DNA of 8,654 nt from Acidimicrobiales bacterium (GTDB lineage: Bacteria; Actinomycetota; Acidimicrobiia; Acidimicrobiales; Acidimicrobilacustridaceae), in NCBI GenBank assembly GCA_023264135.1, contig JALQSZ010000052.1, forward strand, positions 1 to 8,654. Direction: 5' to 3'. Of this stretch, positions 1 to 5,952 are shown piece by piece. Positions within the stretch are counted from its first letter, which is position 1; each line of letters begins with the position of its first letter. The notes below the pieces were generated by a model that was not told where the DNA came from, made no database searches, and saw only the letters and a list, made by a program, of their open reading frames with translations. Made by a program: the position numbers and the translations under genes.

Positions 1-1682
1 TCTTGGAAATGGACGCCGCCTCCCACAACAGCGTCGACGACGTGCGCCAGATCAACGACGCCGTGCGCTACGCCCCAGTGTCGGCGCGCTACAAGGTCTA
101 CATCCTCGACGAAGTGCACATGCTCTCGACCGCCGCGTCGAACGCGTTGCTCAAGACACTTGAAGAACCGCCTTCGCATGTGATCTTCGTGCTGGCCACA
201 ACCGATCCACAAAAGGTCCTGCCGACCATCCGCAGTCGCACGCAACACTTCGAAGTGCATCTGCTTTCGGCTGCCGATCTCGAAGGTCTTGTCGATCACG
301 TTGTTGCCGATGCCGGTCTCGAACTTTCACCCGAAGGTCGCGCCTATGTCTTGCGTGTCGGCGCCGGCTCTGCTCGCGACACGCTTTCTGCTCTCGACCG
401 CGTTGTTGCTGCTGGAGGCATTCCCGATTCCGAAGATGCTGTCGACGAACTTGTCGAAGCGTTATGCGAACGCGACACCGGTCGCGCGCTCATCGCAGTC
501 GAAGGCGCGTTGTCACGCGGTCGTAATCCGCGCGTTCTTGGCGAGGCGCTTATTGCCCGTTTGCGCGACGTCTTCCTCGCCTCGGTTGGTGCCGATCTTT
601 CACGACTCACCGATTCCGACCGTGCACGCGCGACCGAACAAGGCCGTCGCCTTGGCGCGGCAGGTGCAACTCGCGCACTCGAATCTCTGGGCGAAGCGTT
701 CGTTGGCATTCAAGACGCGCTCGATCCGCGCATTCCGCTCGAAGTCGCACTCGTTCGCCTCACTCGCGACGATGCCGATGTTTCACTGTCGTCACTTGCC
801 GATCGCATTTCGCGTCTCGAACGCGACGGCGTTGTTGCTGCGGTCGATCCCGCGCTCGCGAGCCCTGGTCCGGCTCGGCCCACCGCGCCTCCTCCCCCCG
901 TTGCCAACGACGACACCGACGACGAACACGCCGACGCAAGCCCAATGCCGCCTGCCGGAAGCCGTCCTGCCGATGTTGCGCGCCAAGAGCTCGCTCGCCG
1001 TTCAGGTGCCGACGAAAGCGCGCGTCCTGGTCGACCAGCACCTCGACCCGCCGCTGGTCGTCCAGCGCGGCCGTCGCGACCCGGTGCTGCTCCGGCCGCC
1101 AGCGCATCGGCTCCCTCCACGCCAGCTGCGCCCAAAGCACCGGCGCCAGAACCTATTGCTCACGATGCCCCAACCGATACAGCACCACCGGCCGAACCCG
1201 CGGAACCCGTCGCTCCATCAGCGCCGGCGCCCGCGCCTGCGCCAACGGGCGGAACAATGCCGGCGCTGGTTGATCTCACTCGCATCTGGAGCGACACGCT
1301 TCTTCCCGCTCTTCCGCAGAAATCCCGCGCTCGATTTTCCGGCGGTCATTGGGTCGATGTTGTCGACGGTGTTGCGGTGTTCGGTCTTCCCAACGAACCG
1401 CACGCAACCCGATGCGAAGAACTCCGACCCGAAGTCGAATCGGTGCTGTCGGCCCATTTCGGCACGGCCGTTCCCATTCGACTTGTCGTCGATGGTTCCG
1501 CGCCCGATCCTTCCGCACCGCGTGCAGTTGCCGCCTCGCGTCGCGCAGCAGCCGACGACAACCCCATCGACGAATCAATCGACCTCGACGACCTCACCAA
1601 TGCTCGTGGAACAGCGACTGCCGGTGTCGATCGCATCGCTGCAGTGTTTCCCGGCGCGTCGCTCGTCGACGACGACGAATAG
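1..1682 (+). CDS. dnaX: DNA polymerase III subunit gamma/tau, 5'-truncated
   Basis: This is the clamp-loader ATPase subunit that loads the beta sliding clamp and ties the replisome together. The window opens inside the AAA+ domain, in frame from base 3 (about 559 codons visible). The Walker A loop and zinc-binding cysteines must lie upstream, so no start is called. Visible motifs, numbered from base 3, are the DAAS segment (4-7), Walker B/DExH-like DEVH (36-39), the sensor-1 region LATT (64-67) and the arginine-finger SR (78-79). The collar domain follows to about residue 280. A Pro/Ala-rich low-complexity linker runs to about 418. A folded C-terminal domain starting MPALVDL (419) then ends in an acidic tail with a PGASLVDDDE terminus. 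Linker and C-terminal domain make this a tau-type product. I see no A6G-type slippery heptamer in this part, so E. coli-style gamma frameshifting is not supported. It is followed after 32 bases by ybaB. The family assignment is secure. Confidence 0.96.
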   Translation, partial: LEMDAASHNSVDDVRQINDAVRYAPVSARYKVYILDEVHMLSTAASNALLKTLEEPPSHVIFVLATTDPQKVLPTIRSRTQHFEVHLLSAADLEGLVDHVVADAGLELSPEGRAYVLRVGAGSARDTLSALDRVVAAGGIPDSEDAVDELVEALCERDTGRALIAVEGALSRGRNPRVLGEALIARLRDVFLASVGADLSRLTDSDRARATEQGRRLGAAGATRALESLGEAFVGIQDALDPRIPLEVALVRLTRDDADVSLSSLADRISRLERDGVVAAVDPALASPGPARPTAPPPPVANDDTDDEHADASPMPPAGSRPADVARQELARRSGADESARPGRPAPRPAAGRPARPSRPGAAPAASASAPSTPAAPKAPAPEPIAHDAPTDTAPPAEPAEPVAPSAPAPAPAPTGGTMPALVDLTRIWSDTLLPALPQKSRARFSGGHWVDVVDGVAVFGLPNEPHATRCEELRPEVESVLSAHFGTAVPIRLVVDGSAPDPSAPRAVAASRRAAADDNPIDESIDLDDLTNARGTATAGVDRIAAVFPGASLVDDDE

Positions 1683-1705
1683 TTCCCCTCCCCCTCGCCC
1701 CTTTC

Positions 1706-1709
1706 GGAG
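1706..1709 (+). promoter_or_regulatory. Shine-Dalgarno of ybaB
   Basis: GGAG lies 5 bases before the ATG at 1715, in the 32-base gap after the dnaX stop. The rest of that gap is almost all pyrimidine (1683-1705, a single G at 1697), so the purine-rich GGAG stands out. It fixes the start at 1715 and argues against longer in-frame extensions into dnaX. Confidence 0.7.
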
Positions 1710-1714
1710 CCCAC

Positions 1715-2137
1715 ATGTCAGATCAATTCGATCTCGGTTCGATGCTGAGCCAAGCGATGGCCATGCAACAGCAATTCGAAGCGGCGCGTGCCGACGCCGC
1801 ATCGCGTGAATTTGTTGGACAAGCAGGTGGCGGCGCTGTCGCTATTCGAGTCACCGGCTCGTTGCAGGTGCTCAACGTTTCGATTTCTCCACAAGCTGTC
1901 GATCCCTCCGATGTCGCAATGCTTGAAGATCTCGTTCTTGCCGCGTTCCACGATGCGCTTGCACAGATCGACGAAATGCAACAAGAAGTTCTTGGTCCAT
2001 TCCAAACCGCCGGGATGCCCGACCTTGGTGATCTCGGTGACCTTGGTGGACTCGCCGATCTCGAATCGCTGGGTCTCTTCGGTGCACCCAACGACATCAT
2101 CGAACTCGACGCACCGACCGACGGCGATCACGCGTGA
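1715..2137 (+). CDS. ybaB: YbaB/EbfC family nucleoid-associated protein
   Basis: The product is a 140-residue member of the YbaB/EbfC family, small dimeric DNA-binding proteins of the nucleoid that are usually encoded between dnaX and recR. The N-terminal helix (about residues 5-30, rich in Ala and Gln) is followed by the family's [11 protein letters not shown] strand segment and by a C-terminal helix around [17 protein letters not shown]. Family members are often about 100-115 residues long. The extra length here is an acidic tail containing a [10 protein letters not shown] run and ending in [13 protein letters not shown]. The start is supported by the GGAG site. The stop overlaps the recR start (GTGA, 2134-2137), so the two are translationally coupled. 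Family and context agree. What the acidic tail does is unknown. Confidence 0.93.
   Translation: MSDQFDLGSMLSQAMAMQQQFEAARADAASREFVGQAGGGAVAIRVTGSLQVLNVSISPQAVDPSDVAMLEDLVLAAFHDALAQIDEMQQEVLGPFQTAGMPDLGDLGDLGGLADLESLGLFGAPNDIIELDAPTDGDHA
2021..2047 (+). repeat. 9-base degenerate tandem repeat inside ybaB
   Basis: Three successive units, GACCTTGGT, GATCTCGGT and GACCTTGGT, are followed by a degenerate fourth. They encode Asp-Leu-Gly three times (residues 103-111) in the ybaB tail. The units differ only at third codon positions. The repeat is in frame, so unit gain or loss would change tail length without a frameshift. Confidence 0.75.
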
Positions 2138-2736
2138 GCGTCTATGCCGGTCCGGTACAGGACCTCATCGACGAACTCGGTCGTCTCCCTGGAGTCGGGC
2201 CAAAGTCCGCGCAACGCATTGCATTTCATCTCTTGAAACTTCCGACCGAAGATGCACTTCGTCTTGCCGGCGCAATCGCCGTCGTCAAAGAGCGCGTCAG
2301 TTTCTGCGCAACATGCTTCAACGTGTCCGAAGGCGACTCCTGTGGCATTTGCAGTGACTCACGTCGCGAACCAAGCGTTGTCTGCGTTGTTGAAGAACCG
2401 CGCGACATCGTTGCGGTGGAAAAGACCGGCGAATACCGCGGTCGCTATCACGTGCTGCAAGGCGCAATCAGTCCCATCGAAGGCATCGGCCCCGATCAAT
2501 TGCGCGTGAAAGAACTTCTTGCCCGCATTGAACCCGAGGGCATTGAAGAAGTCATTCTCTGCACGAACCCCAACATCGAAGGCGAAGCCACGGCGATGTA
2601 TTTGGGTCGCTTACTGAAACCACTTGGCATTCGTGTCACACGAATTGCCAGCGGACTGCCTGTCGGTGGCGACCTCGAGTACGCAGACGAGCTCACGCTC
2701 GGCCGCGCCCTCGAGGGCCGCCGCGACGTCGACTAA
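2134..2736 (+). CDS. recR: Recombination mediator protein RecR
   Basis: RecR acts with RecO (and RecF) to load RecA on gapped or SSB-coated DNA. The 200-residue product has the family's normal length. It shows the N-terminal helix-hairpin-helix (about 11-30, [17 protein letters not shown]), a four-cysteine zinc site (C58, C61, C70, C73 in CATC...CGIC), and a Toprim domain beginning at VCVVEEP (83-89) and including [12 protein letters not shown] and [11 protein letters not shown]. The start is GTG, overlapping the ybaB stop by 4 bases. No separate SD is evident, which suits coupled translation. The 3' end abuts the convergent thiolase with a single base between the stop codons. All hallmark motifs are intact. 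Confidence 0.97.
   Translation: MSVYAGPVQDLIDELGRLPGVGPKSAQRIAFHLLKLPTEDALRLAGAIAVVKERVSFCATCFNVSEGDSCGICSDSRREPSVVCVVEEPRDIVAVEKTGEYRGRYHVLQGAISPIEGIGPDQLRVKELLARIEPEGIEEVILCTNPNIEGEATAMYLGRLLKPLGIRVTRIASGLPVGGDLEYADELTLGRALEGRRDVD
2707..2718. repeat. 12-base perfect palindrome at the recR 3' end
   Basis: GCCCTCGAGGGC is a perfect palindrome inside the last codons of recR, 16 bases before its stop. RNA from either strand could fold it into a short GC-rich hairpin. It is the strongest stem near the recR/thiolase junction, but there is no T-tract on either side, so I do not call it an intrinsic terminator. It may simply reflect coding sequence. Confidence 0.4.
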
Positions 2737-2737
2737 C

Positions 2738-3919
2738 TCAGATCGACTCAAGAAGGATGGCGTCGCCCTGACCGCCACCACCGCAAAGTGCAGCAGCACC
2801 CTTGCCGCCACCACGACGCTTGAGTTCCATCAGCATGTGCAATGCAACGCGAGTACCCGACATACCGATCGGGTGACCAAGGGCAATTGCGCCGCCATTG
2901 ATGTTGGTGATTTCGTCGGTGATGCCGAGCTTGGCCATTGACGCAACACCGACTGCTGCGAATGCTTCGTTCAGTTCGAACAGATCAAGATCGCTGACCT
3001 TCATGCCGACTCGATCAAGCGCGTTGTTGATCGCGTTTGCCGGCTGATCGAGAAGCGACGCATCGGGACCAGCAACCTGTCCGTAACCGATGATGCGGCC
3101 GAGCGGCGTAATGCCAAGACGTTCGGCGGCAGCTTCTGACGCAACAATGACGGCAGCACCACCGTCGGAAATCTGCGACGCATTGCCGGCAGTGATGTTT
3201 CCGGCCTTATCGAACGCAGGACGAAGGCCACTGAGCGAGTCGTAGGTGGTTTCGGCGCGCACACCTTCGTCTTCCGAGAACAACTTGGGGTCGCCCTTGC
3301 GCTGCGGAATCTCAACCTTGACGATTTCGTCATTGAAAAGACCGTCGGTTTGCGCCTTGACTGCACGTGCATGCGAAAGCGCGGCAAGTGCGTCTTGCGA
3401 TTCACGACTAATGCCGGCAGTGGCCGCGTACTTTTCGGTACCGGCACCCATCGCCATTTGGTCGATGGCGCAGAACAAACCGTCGAACATCATCGAGTCG
3501 ACGACCTTGCCATCGCCCATGCGAAGACCAGCGCGTGCGCCAGGCATGAGGTACGGAGCATTCGTCATGGACTCCATGCCACCGGCGACAACGATGTCGG
3601 CCTCGCCGGACTGGATGTAGAGATCGGCGAGGTGAATCGAGTTGAGACCCGAAAGGCACACCTTGTTCACGGTGGTCGACGGCACCGACATCGGGATGCC
3701 GGCCTTGGTCGATGCCTGACGTGCTGTCATCTGACCGGCGCCGCCAAGGAGCACCTGACCCATGAAGACGTAGTCAATCTGATCGGGGGTGAGTCCGGCG
3801 CGCTCAAGCGCTGCGCGGATGGCGATCGCACCGAGGTCGGTGGCTTCGAAACCAGCAAGAGAGCCGGAGAGCTTGCCAATGGGAGTACGGGCGCCAGCGA
3901 GAATGACCGATCCAGCCAT
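2738..3919 (-). CDS. Acetyl-CoA C-acetyltransferase (thiolase)
   Basis: This 393-residue thiolase has the usual length for the biosynthetic or degradative acetoacetyl-CoA thiolase family, which interconverts two acetyl-CoA with acetoacetyl-CoA plus CoA. The nucleophilic Cys is C88 in VNKVCLSGLNS. The catalytic His is H349 in GGAIALGHPIGMSG, and the second catalytic Cys is C379 in LCGGGGQGDA. The motif reads CLSG rather than the common CASG or CGSG; I recall this variant from other actinobacterial thiolases. No signal peptide or membrane segment is seen, so it is cytosolic. The start has a strong GGAGG site 7 bases upstream. It is divergent from ccr, which suggests it supplies acetoacetyl-CoA to the ethylmalonyl-CoA route. 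A beta-oxidation role is also possible, and substrate range cannot be read from sequence. No symbol is given because atoB, phaA and fadA are not separable here. Confidence 0.94.
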   Translation of the reverse strand: MAGSVILAGARTPIGKLSGSLAGFEATDLGAIAIRAALERAGLTPDQIDYVFMGQVLLGGAGQMTARQASTKAGIPMSVPSTTVNKVCLSGLNSIHLADLYIQSGEADIVVAGGMESMTNAPYLMPGARAGLRMGDGKVVDSMMFDGLFCAIDQMAMGAGTEKYAATAGISRESQDALAALSHARAVKAQTDGLFNDEIVKVEIPQRKGDPKLFSEDEGVRAETTYDSLSGLRPAFDKAGNITAGNASQISDGGAAVIVASEAAAERLGITPLGRIIGYGQVAGPDASLLDQPANAINNALDRVGMKVSDLDLFELNEAFAAVGVASMAKLGITDEITNINGGAIALGHPIGMSGTRVALHMLMELKRRGGGKGAAALCGGGGQGDAILLESI

Positions 3920-3926
3920 GTCTGAA

Positions 3927-3931
3927 CCTCC
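3927..3931 (-). promoter_or_regulatory. Shine-Dalgarno of the thiolase gene
   Basis: On the - strand GGAGG lies 7 bases upstream of the ATG at 3919. It is the best ribosome binding site in the window and decides the thiolase start. It contrasts with ccr on the other side of the same intergenic region, which has none. Confidence 0.8.
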
Positions 3932-3978
3932 AAGAGGATGAGTACCTAGCCGCCAACTCAGACAGATGGTCGGCTGGA

Positions 3979-3994
3979 GGGACGGTGCTGTCCC
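3979..3994. promoter_or_regulatory. Inverted repeat, candidate operator between thiolase and ccr
   Basis: GGGACGGTGCTGTCCC reads as two half-sites GGGAC(G/A)G separated by TG, with 14 of 16 positions symmetrical. It lies 60 bases upstream of the thiolase ATG, just downstream of a candidate - strand -10 (TAGAGT, 4003-4008), and about 100 bases upstream of ccr. That position would suit a repressor of the thiolase. No regulator gene is nearby, and the role is inference. Confidence 0.4.
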
Positions 3995-4002
3995 GGGGCC
4001 GA

Positions 4003-4008
4003 ACTCTA
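4003..4008 (-). promoter_or_regulatory. Candidate -10 element for the thiolase
   Basis: TAGAGT on the - strand matches TANNNT and is the same hexamer found before the lipoprotein gene (6472-6477). Transcription would begin near 3996, giving a leader of about 77 bases that carries the GGAGG site. I see no convincing -35 element 17 bases further upstream, so this is tentative. Confidence 0.3.
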
Positions 4009-4024
4009 CCCGCCGGTAACTCGC

Positions 4025-4037
4025 GAGGCCTCATGAG
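4025..4037. repeat. Overlapping short palindromes upstream of ccr
   Basis: GAGGCCTC (4025-4032) and CTCATGAG (4030-4037) are perfect 8-base palindromes overlapping by 3 bases, and TCGCGA (4021-4026) touches the first. They lie 44-60 bases upstream of the ccr -10. Each is short enough to occur by chance. The clustering is the only reason to list them. Confidence 0.25.
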
Positions 4038-4080
4038 CATTCGGTCGTCGATCACATGGCCCCGGCATCGGCAGGACCGG

Positions 4081-4086
4081 TAGCGT
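4081..4086 (+). promoter_or_regulatory. Candidate leaderless promoter -10 of ccr
   Basis: TAGCGT (TANNNT) is followed by 8 bases and then the ATG at 4095, so transcription would begin at or within a base or two of the start codon. No SD site precedes the ATG. Leaderless genes with this layout are common in actinobacteria. The same sequence pattern recurs before xseA. No clear -35 hexamer is visible. Confidence 0.5.
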
Positions 4087-4094
4087 GCCGCCCC

Positions 4095-5435
4095 ATGCAG
4101 CAGATCATCGACGCCATCATCCAGGGTGCCCCGGGCGAGGAACTCGCCGCGATTCCCCTGCCCGAGTCCTATAAGGCCACCGTCGTTCTGGCCTCTGAAC
4201 AGACGATGTTCGACGGCATGGAATCGGGAGACAAAGACCCGCGCCAGTCGCTCCATCTCCAAGAGATCGCGATGCCCGAGTTGGCACCCGATGAAGCGGT
4301 CATCGCCGTCATGGCCAGTTCGATCAACTTCAACACCGTGTGGTCGTCAATTTTTGAACCGGTATCCACATTTGGGTTCCTCAAGCGACTCGGCAAAGAG
4401 AGCTACTGGGGCGCACGCCACGATCAGCCATTCCACGCTGTCGGTTCCGACGCTTCTGGTGTGGTGTTGCGCGTCGGCAGCGCGGTTCGCAAGTGGAAAG
4501 TTGGCGACAAGGTTGTCGTTCATTGCAACTACGTCGACGATCAAGATCCGTCAAGTCATAACGATTCGATGCTCGGCGATAACCAACGCATTTGGGGTTT
4601 CGAAACGAACTACGGCGGACTCGCCGAACTTTCTGTCGTCAAGGCAAACCAACTCATGCCGAAGCCTGCGCATCTGTCGTGGGAAGAAGCATCGGTCAAT
4701 GCACTGTGCAACTCCACGAGTTACCGCATGCTCGTGAGCAAGAACGCTGCACAGATGAAACAAGGCGACGCTGTTCTCGTGTGGGGCGCATCGGGTGGCC
4801 TTGGCGGTTATGCCGTTCAGTACATCCTCAATGGTGGCGGCACACCGGTCGGTGTTGTTTCCTCACCAGAGAAGGTCGCTCTGCTCAATGACCTCGGCGT
4901 TGAGCACGTCATTGATCGTAGAGAAGCGAACTACAAGTTCTGGGCCGACGAACACACGCAAGACGAATCTGAATGGCGACGTCTTGGTAAAGACATTCGT
5001 TCGATGATCGGCCGCGATGTCGACATCGTGTTCGAACATCCCGGTCGCCAAACCTTTGGAGCATCGGTCTTTGTCGCGGCACGCGGTGGAACGATCGTCA
5101 CCTGTGCCGCCACGAGTGGCTTCATGATCGAGTACGACAACCGTCATCTTTGGATGAAGTTGAAGAACATCATCAGCTCCCATTTCGCGAACTACGCCGA
5201 AGCGTGGGCTGCAAATCAACTCATCTGCGAAGGCAAGATTCAGCCGATCCTTTCTGCGGTGTACCCGCTTGAGCAAACCGGCGAAGCCGCGTATCAGGTT
5301 CACAAGAACCTGCACGAGGGCAAGATCGGCGTGTTGTGCCTTGCTCCCTCGGAGGGACTCGGAATCGACGATCCCGAATTCCGCGCCAAGGTTGGCGAGG
5401 ACCGAATCACCGCGTTCCGTCGTCACGGCGCGTAA
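4095..5435 (+). CDS. ccr: Crotonyl-CoA carboxylase/reductase
   Basis: This 446-residue enzyme of the zinc-free MDR superfamily reductively carboxylates crotonyl-CoA to (2S)-ethylmalonyl-CoA using NADPH and CO2, the key step of the ethylmalonyl-CoA pathway. Diagnostic segments are PLPESYKA, DKDPRQSLH, ASSINFNTVWSSIFEPVSTF, RIWGFETNYGGLAE, the nucleotide-binding WGASGGLGGYA (230-240), EHPGRQTFGAS and ISSHFANY. N80, F169, E170 and H363 align by eye with the four residues reported to hold CO2 in the Kitasatospora enzyme (N81, F170, E171, H365), so carboxylation rather than simple enoyl-CoA reduction is expected. The ATG at 4095 matches the family's short N terminus. An upstream in-frame ATG at 4056 would add 13 residues and contain the candidate -10. 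mce follows 82 bases downstream. It is probably cytosolic. Confidence 0.96.
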   Translation: MQQIIDAIIQGAPGEELAAIPLPESYKATVVLASEQTMFDGMESGDKDPRQSLHLQEIAMPELAPDEAVIAVMASSINFNTVWSSIFEPVSTFGFLKRLGKESYWGARHDQPFHAVGSDASGVVLRVGSAVRKWKVGDKVVVHCNYVDDQDPSSHNDSMLGDNQRIWGFETNYGGLAELSVVKANQLMPKPAHLSWEEASVNALCNSTSYRMLVSKNAAQMKQGDAVLVWGASGGLGGYAVQYILNGGGTPVGVVSSPEKVALLNDLGVEHVIDRREANYKFWADEHTQDESEWRRLGKDIRSMIGRDVDIVFEHPGRQTFGASVFVAARGGTIVTCAATSGFMIEYDNRHLWMKLKNIISSHFANYAEAWAANQLICEGKIQPILSAVYPLEQTGEAAYQVHKNLHEGKIGVLCLAPSEGLGIDDPEFRAKVGEDRITAFRRHGA

Positions 5436-5455
5436 CAAAAACGCGTAACCAAAAA
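5429..5455 (+). repeat. Tandem duplication spanning the ccr stop codon
   Basis: CGCGTAACAAAAA (5429-5441) is followed immediately by CGCGTAACCAAAAA (5442-5455). The first copy contains the ccr stop TAA (5433-5435). The second copy's TAA (5446-5448) is 13 bases away and in another frame. It looks like a local slippage duplication, and it is the only A-rich stretch of note in the window. Confidence 0.75.
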
Positions 5456-5508
5456 GAAGAACGAACATCATGGCCATCACTGCACGCCGTCCCGGCGAAG
5501 ACGAATCT

Positions 5509-5512
5509 GGAG
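5509..5512 (+). promoter_or_regulatory. Shine-Dalgarno of mce
   Basis: GGAG lies 5 bases before the ATG at 5518, the same motif and spacing as at ybaB. The earlier in-frame ATG at 5470 has only a weak AAGAAG-like purine stretch, so the GGAG site favours the shorter protein. Confidence 0.6.
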
Positions 5513-5517
5513 TTCAA

Positions 5518-5949
5518 ATGAGCGAAGCCGCTGCGAACCAAAAGCCACTACTCACCGAAATTGATCACATCGCAATCGCGGTTCCCGATCTCGGCGCGGC
5601 AATCGATTACTACCGCGAAACCTTTGGCGCGGTCGTCGATCATCGCGAAGTTGTTGAGAGCGATGGCGTTGAAGAAGCGCTACTGAAAGTTGCCGAGAGC
5701 TATGTGCAGCTCCTCACTCCAACTCGCGACGATTCAACGGTTGCGAAGTGGCTCAACACTCGCGGCGGCCCTGGCATCCATCACGTCGGCTACCGCGTTG
5801 CTGATTGCGGAGAAGCGCTCGATGCAGTGAAGGCCCAAGGTTTCCGTGTGCTCGACGATGCGCCCCGACCCGGCTCACGTGGCACGACGGTTGCGTTCAT
5901 TCATCCGAAAGACGCACTCGGAACGCTGATCGAGCTCGTTCAGGAGTAA
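5518..5949 (+). CDS. mce: Methylmalonyl-CoA (ethylmalonyl-CoA) epimerase
   Basis: This glyoxalase/VOC-fold epimerase of 143 residues interconverts the 2S and 2R forms of methylmalonyl-CoA. Homologues also act on ethylmalonyl-CoA, the product of the upstream ccr. The four expected metal ligands are present: H17 in IDHIAIAV, Q64 in YVQLLTP, H89 in GIHHVGYRV and E139 in LIELVQE. The segment GSRGTTVAFIHPKDALGTLIEL is typical of the family C terminus. The start at 5518 is chosen for its GGAG site and family-like length; the ATG at 5470 would add 16 residues (MAITARRPGEDESGVQ) and cannot be excluded. It is likely co-transcribed with ccr. The stop is 3 bases from the convergent lipoprotein stop. Family is secure; which substrate is physiological is inferred from context. 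Confidence 0.93.
   Translation: MSEAAANQKPLLTEIDHIAIAVPDLGAAIDYYRETFGAVVDHREVVESDGVEEALLKVAESYVQLLTPTRDDSTVAKWLNTRGGPGIHHVGYRVADCGEALDAVKAQGFRVLDDAPRPGSRGTTVAFIHPKDALGTLIELVQE
5926..5943. terminator. Near-perfect palindrome at the mce/lipoprotein junction, possible hairpin
   Basis: CTGATCGAGCTCGTTCAG is symmetrical at 16 of 18 positions and could form a 7-pair stem (one U-U mismatch) with an AGCU loop in RNA of either strand. It lies at the mce 3' end, just before two convergent stops. There is no downstream T-tract, so a role in termination or 3'-end protection is speculative. Confidence 0.25.
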
Positions 5950-5952
5950 CGC

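Noticed and set aside
208..216. A-run in dnaX as a possible programmed frameshift site
   Set aside because: Only four consecutive A residues are present, far from the A6G heptamer, and the position inside the ATPase domain would not give a gamma-like product.
710..1135. - strand open frame opposite the dnaX linker
   Set aside because: The Gly/Ala/Arg-rich translation is the mirror of the Pro/Ala-rich linker. There is no SD or domain.
1683..1714. Promoter or terminator in the dnaX-ybaB gap
   Set aside because: It is a 32-base pyrimidine-rich spacer with an SD site only. There is no hairpin and no TANNNT element, so read-through in an operon is more likely.
289..1809. Long + strand open frame overlapping dnaX in another frame
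   Set aside because: It has low-complexity Arg/Pro/Ser composition with no domain, and dnaX in the same stretch has clear family motifs. It is a frame shadow caused by high GC.
3350..3925. + strand open frame antisense to the thiolase
   Set aside because: The thiolase catalytic motifs are intact on the other strand; this translation is His/Arg-rich and shows no family features.
4033..4083. 16-codon leader-peptide-like frame (ATG 4033, TAG 4081) upstream of ccr
   Set aside because: It has no SD site and would lie upstream of the likely transcription start. Its stop coincides with the candidate -10, most likely by chance.
4863..5480. - strand open frame antisense to ccr
   Set aside because: There is no recognisable domain, and it lies opposite a fully conserved enzyme.
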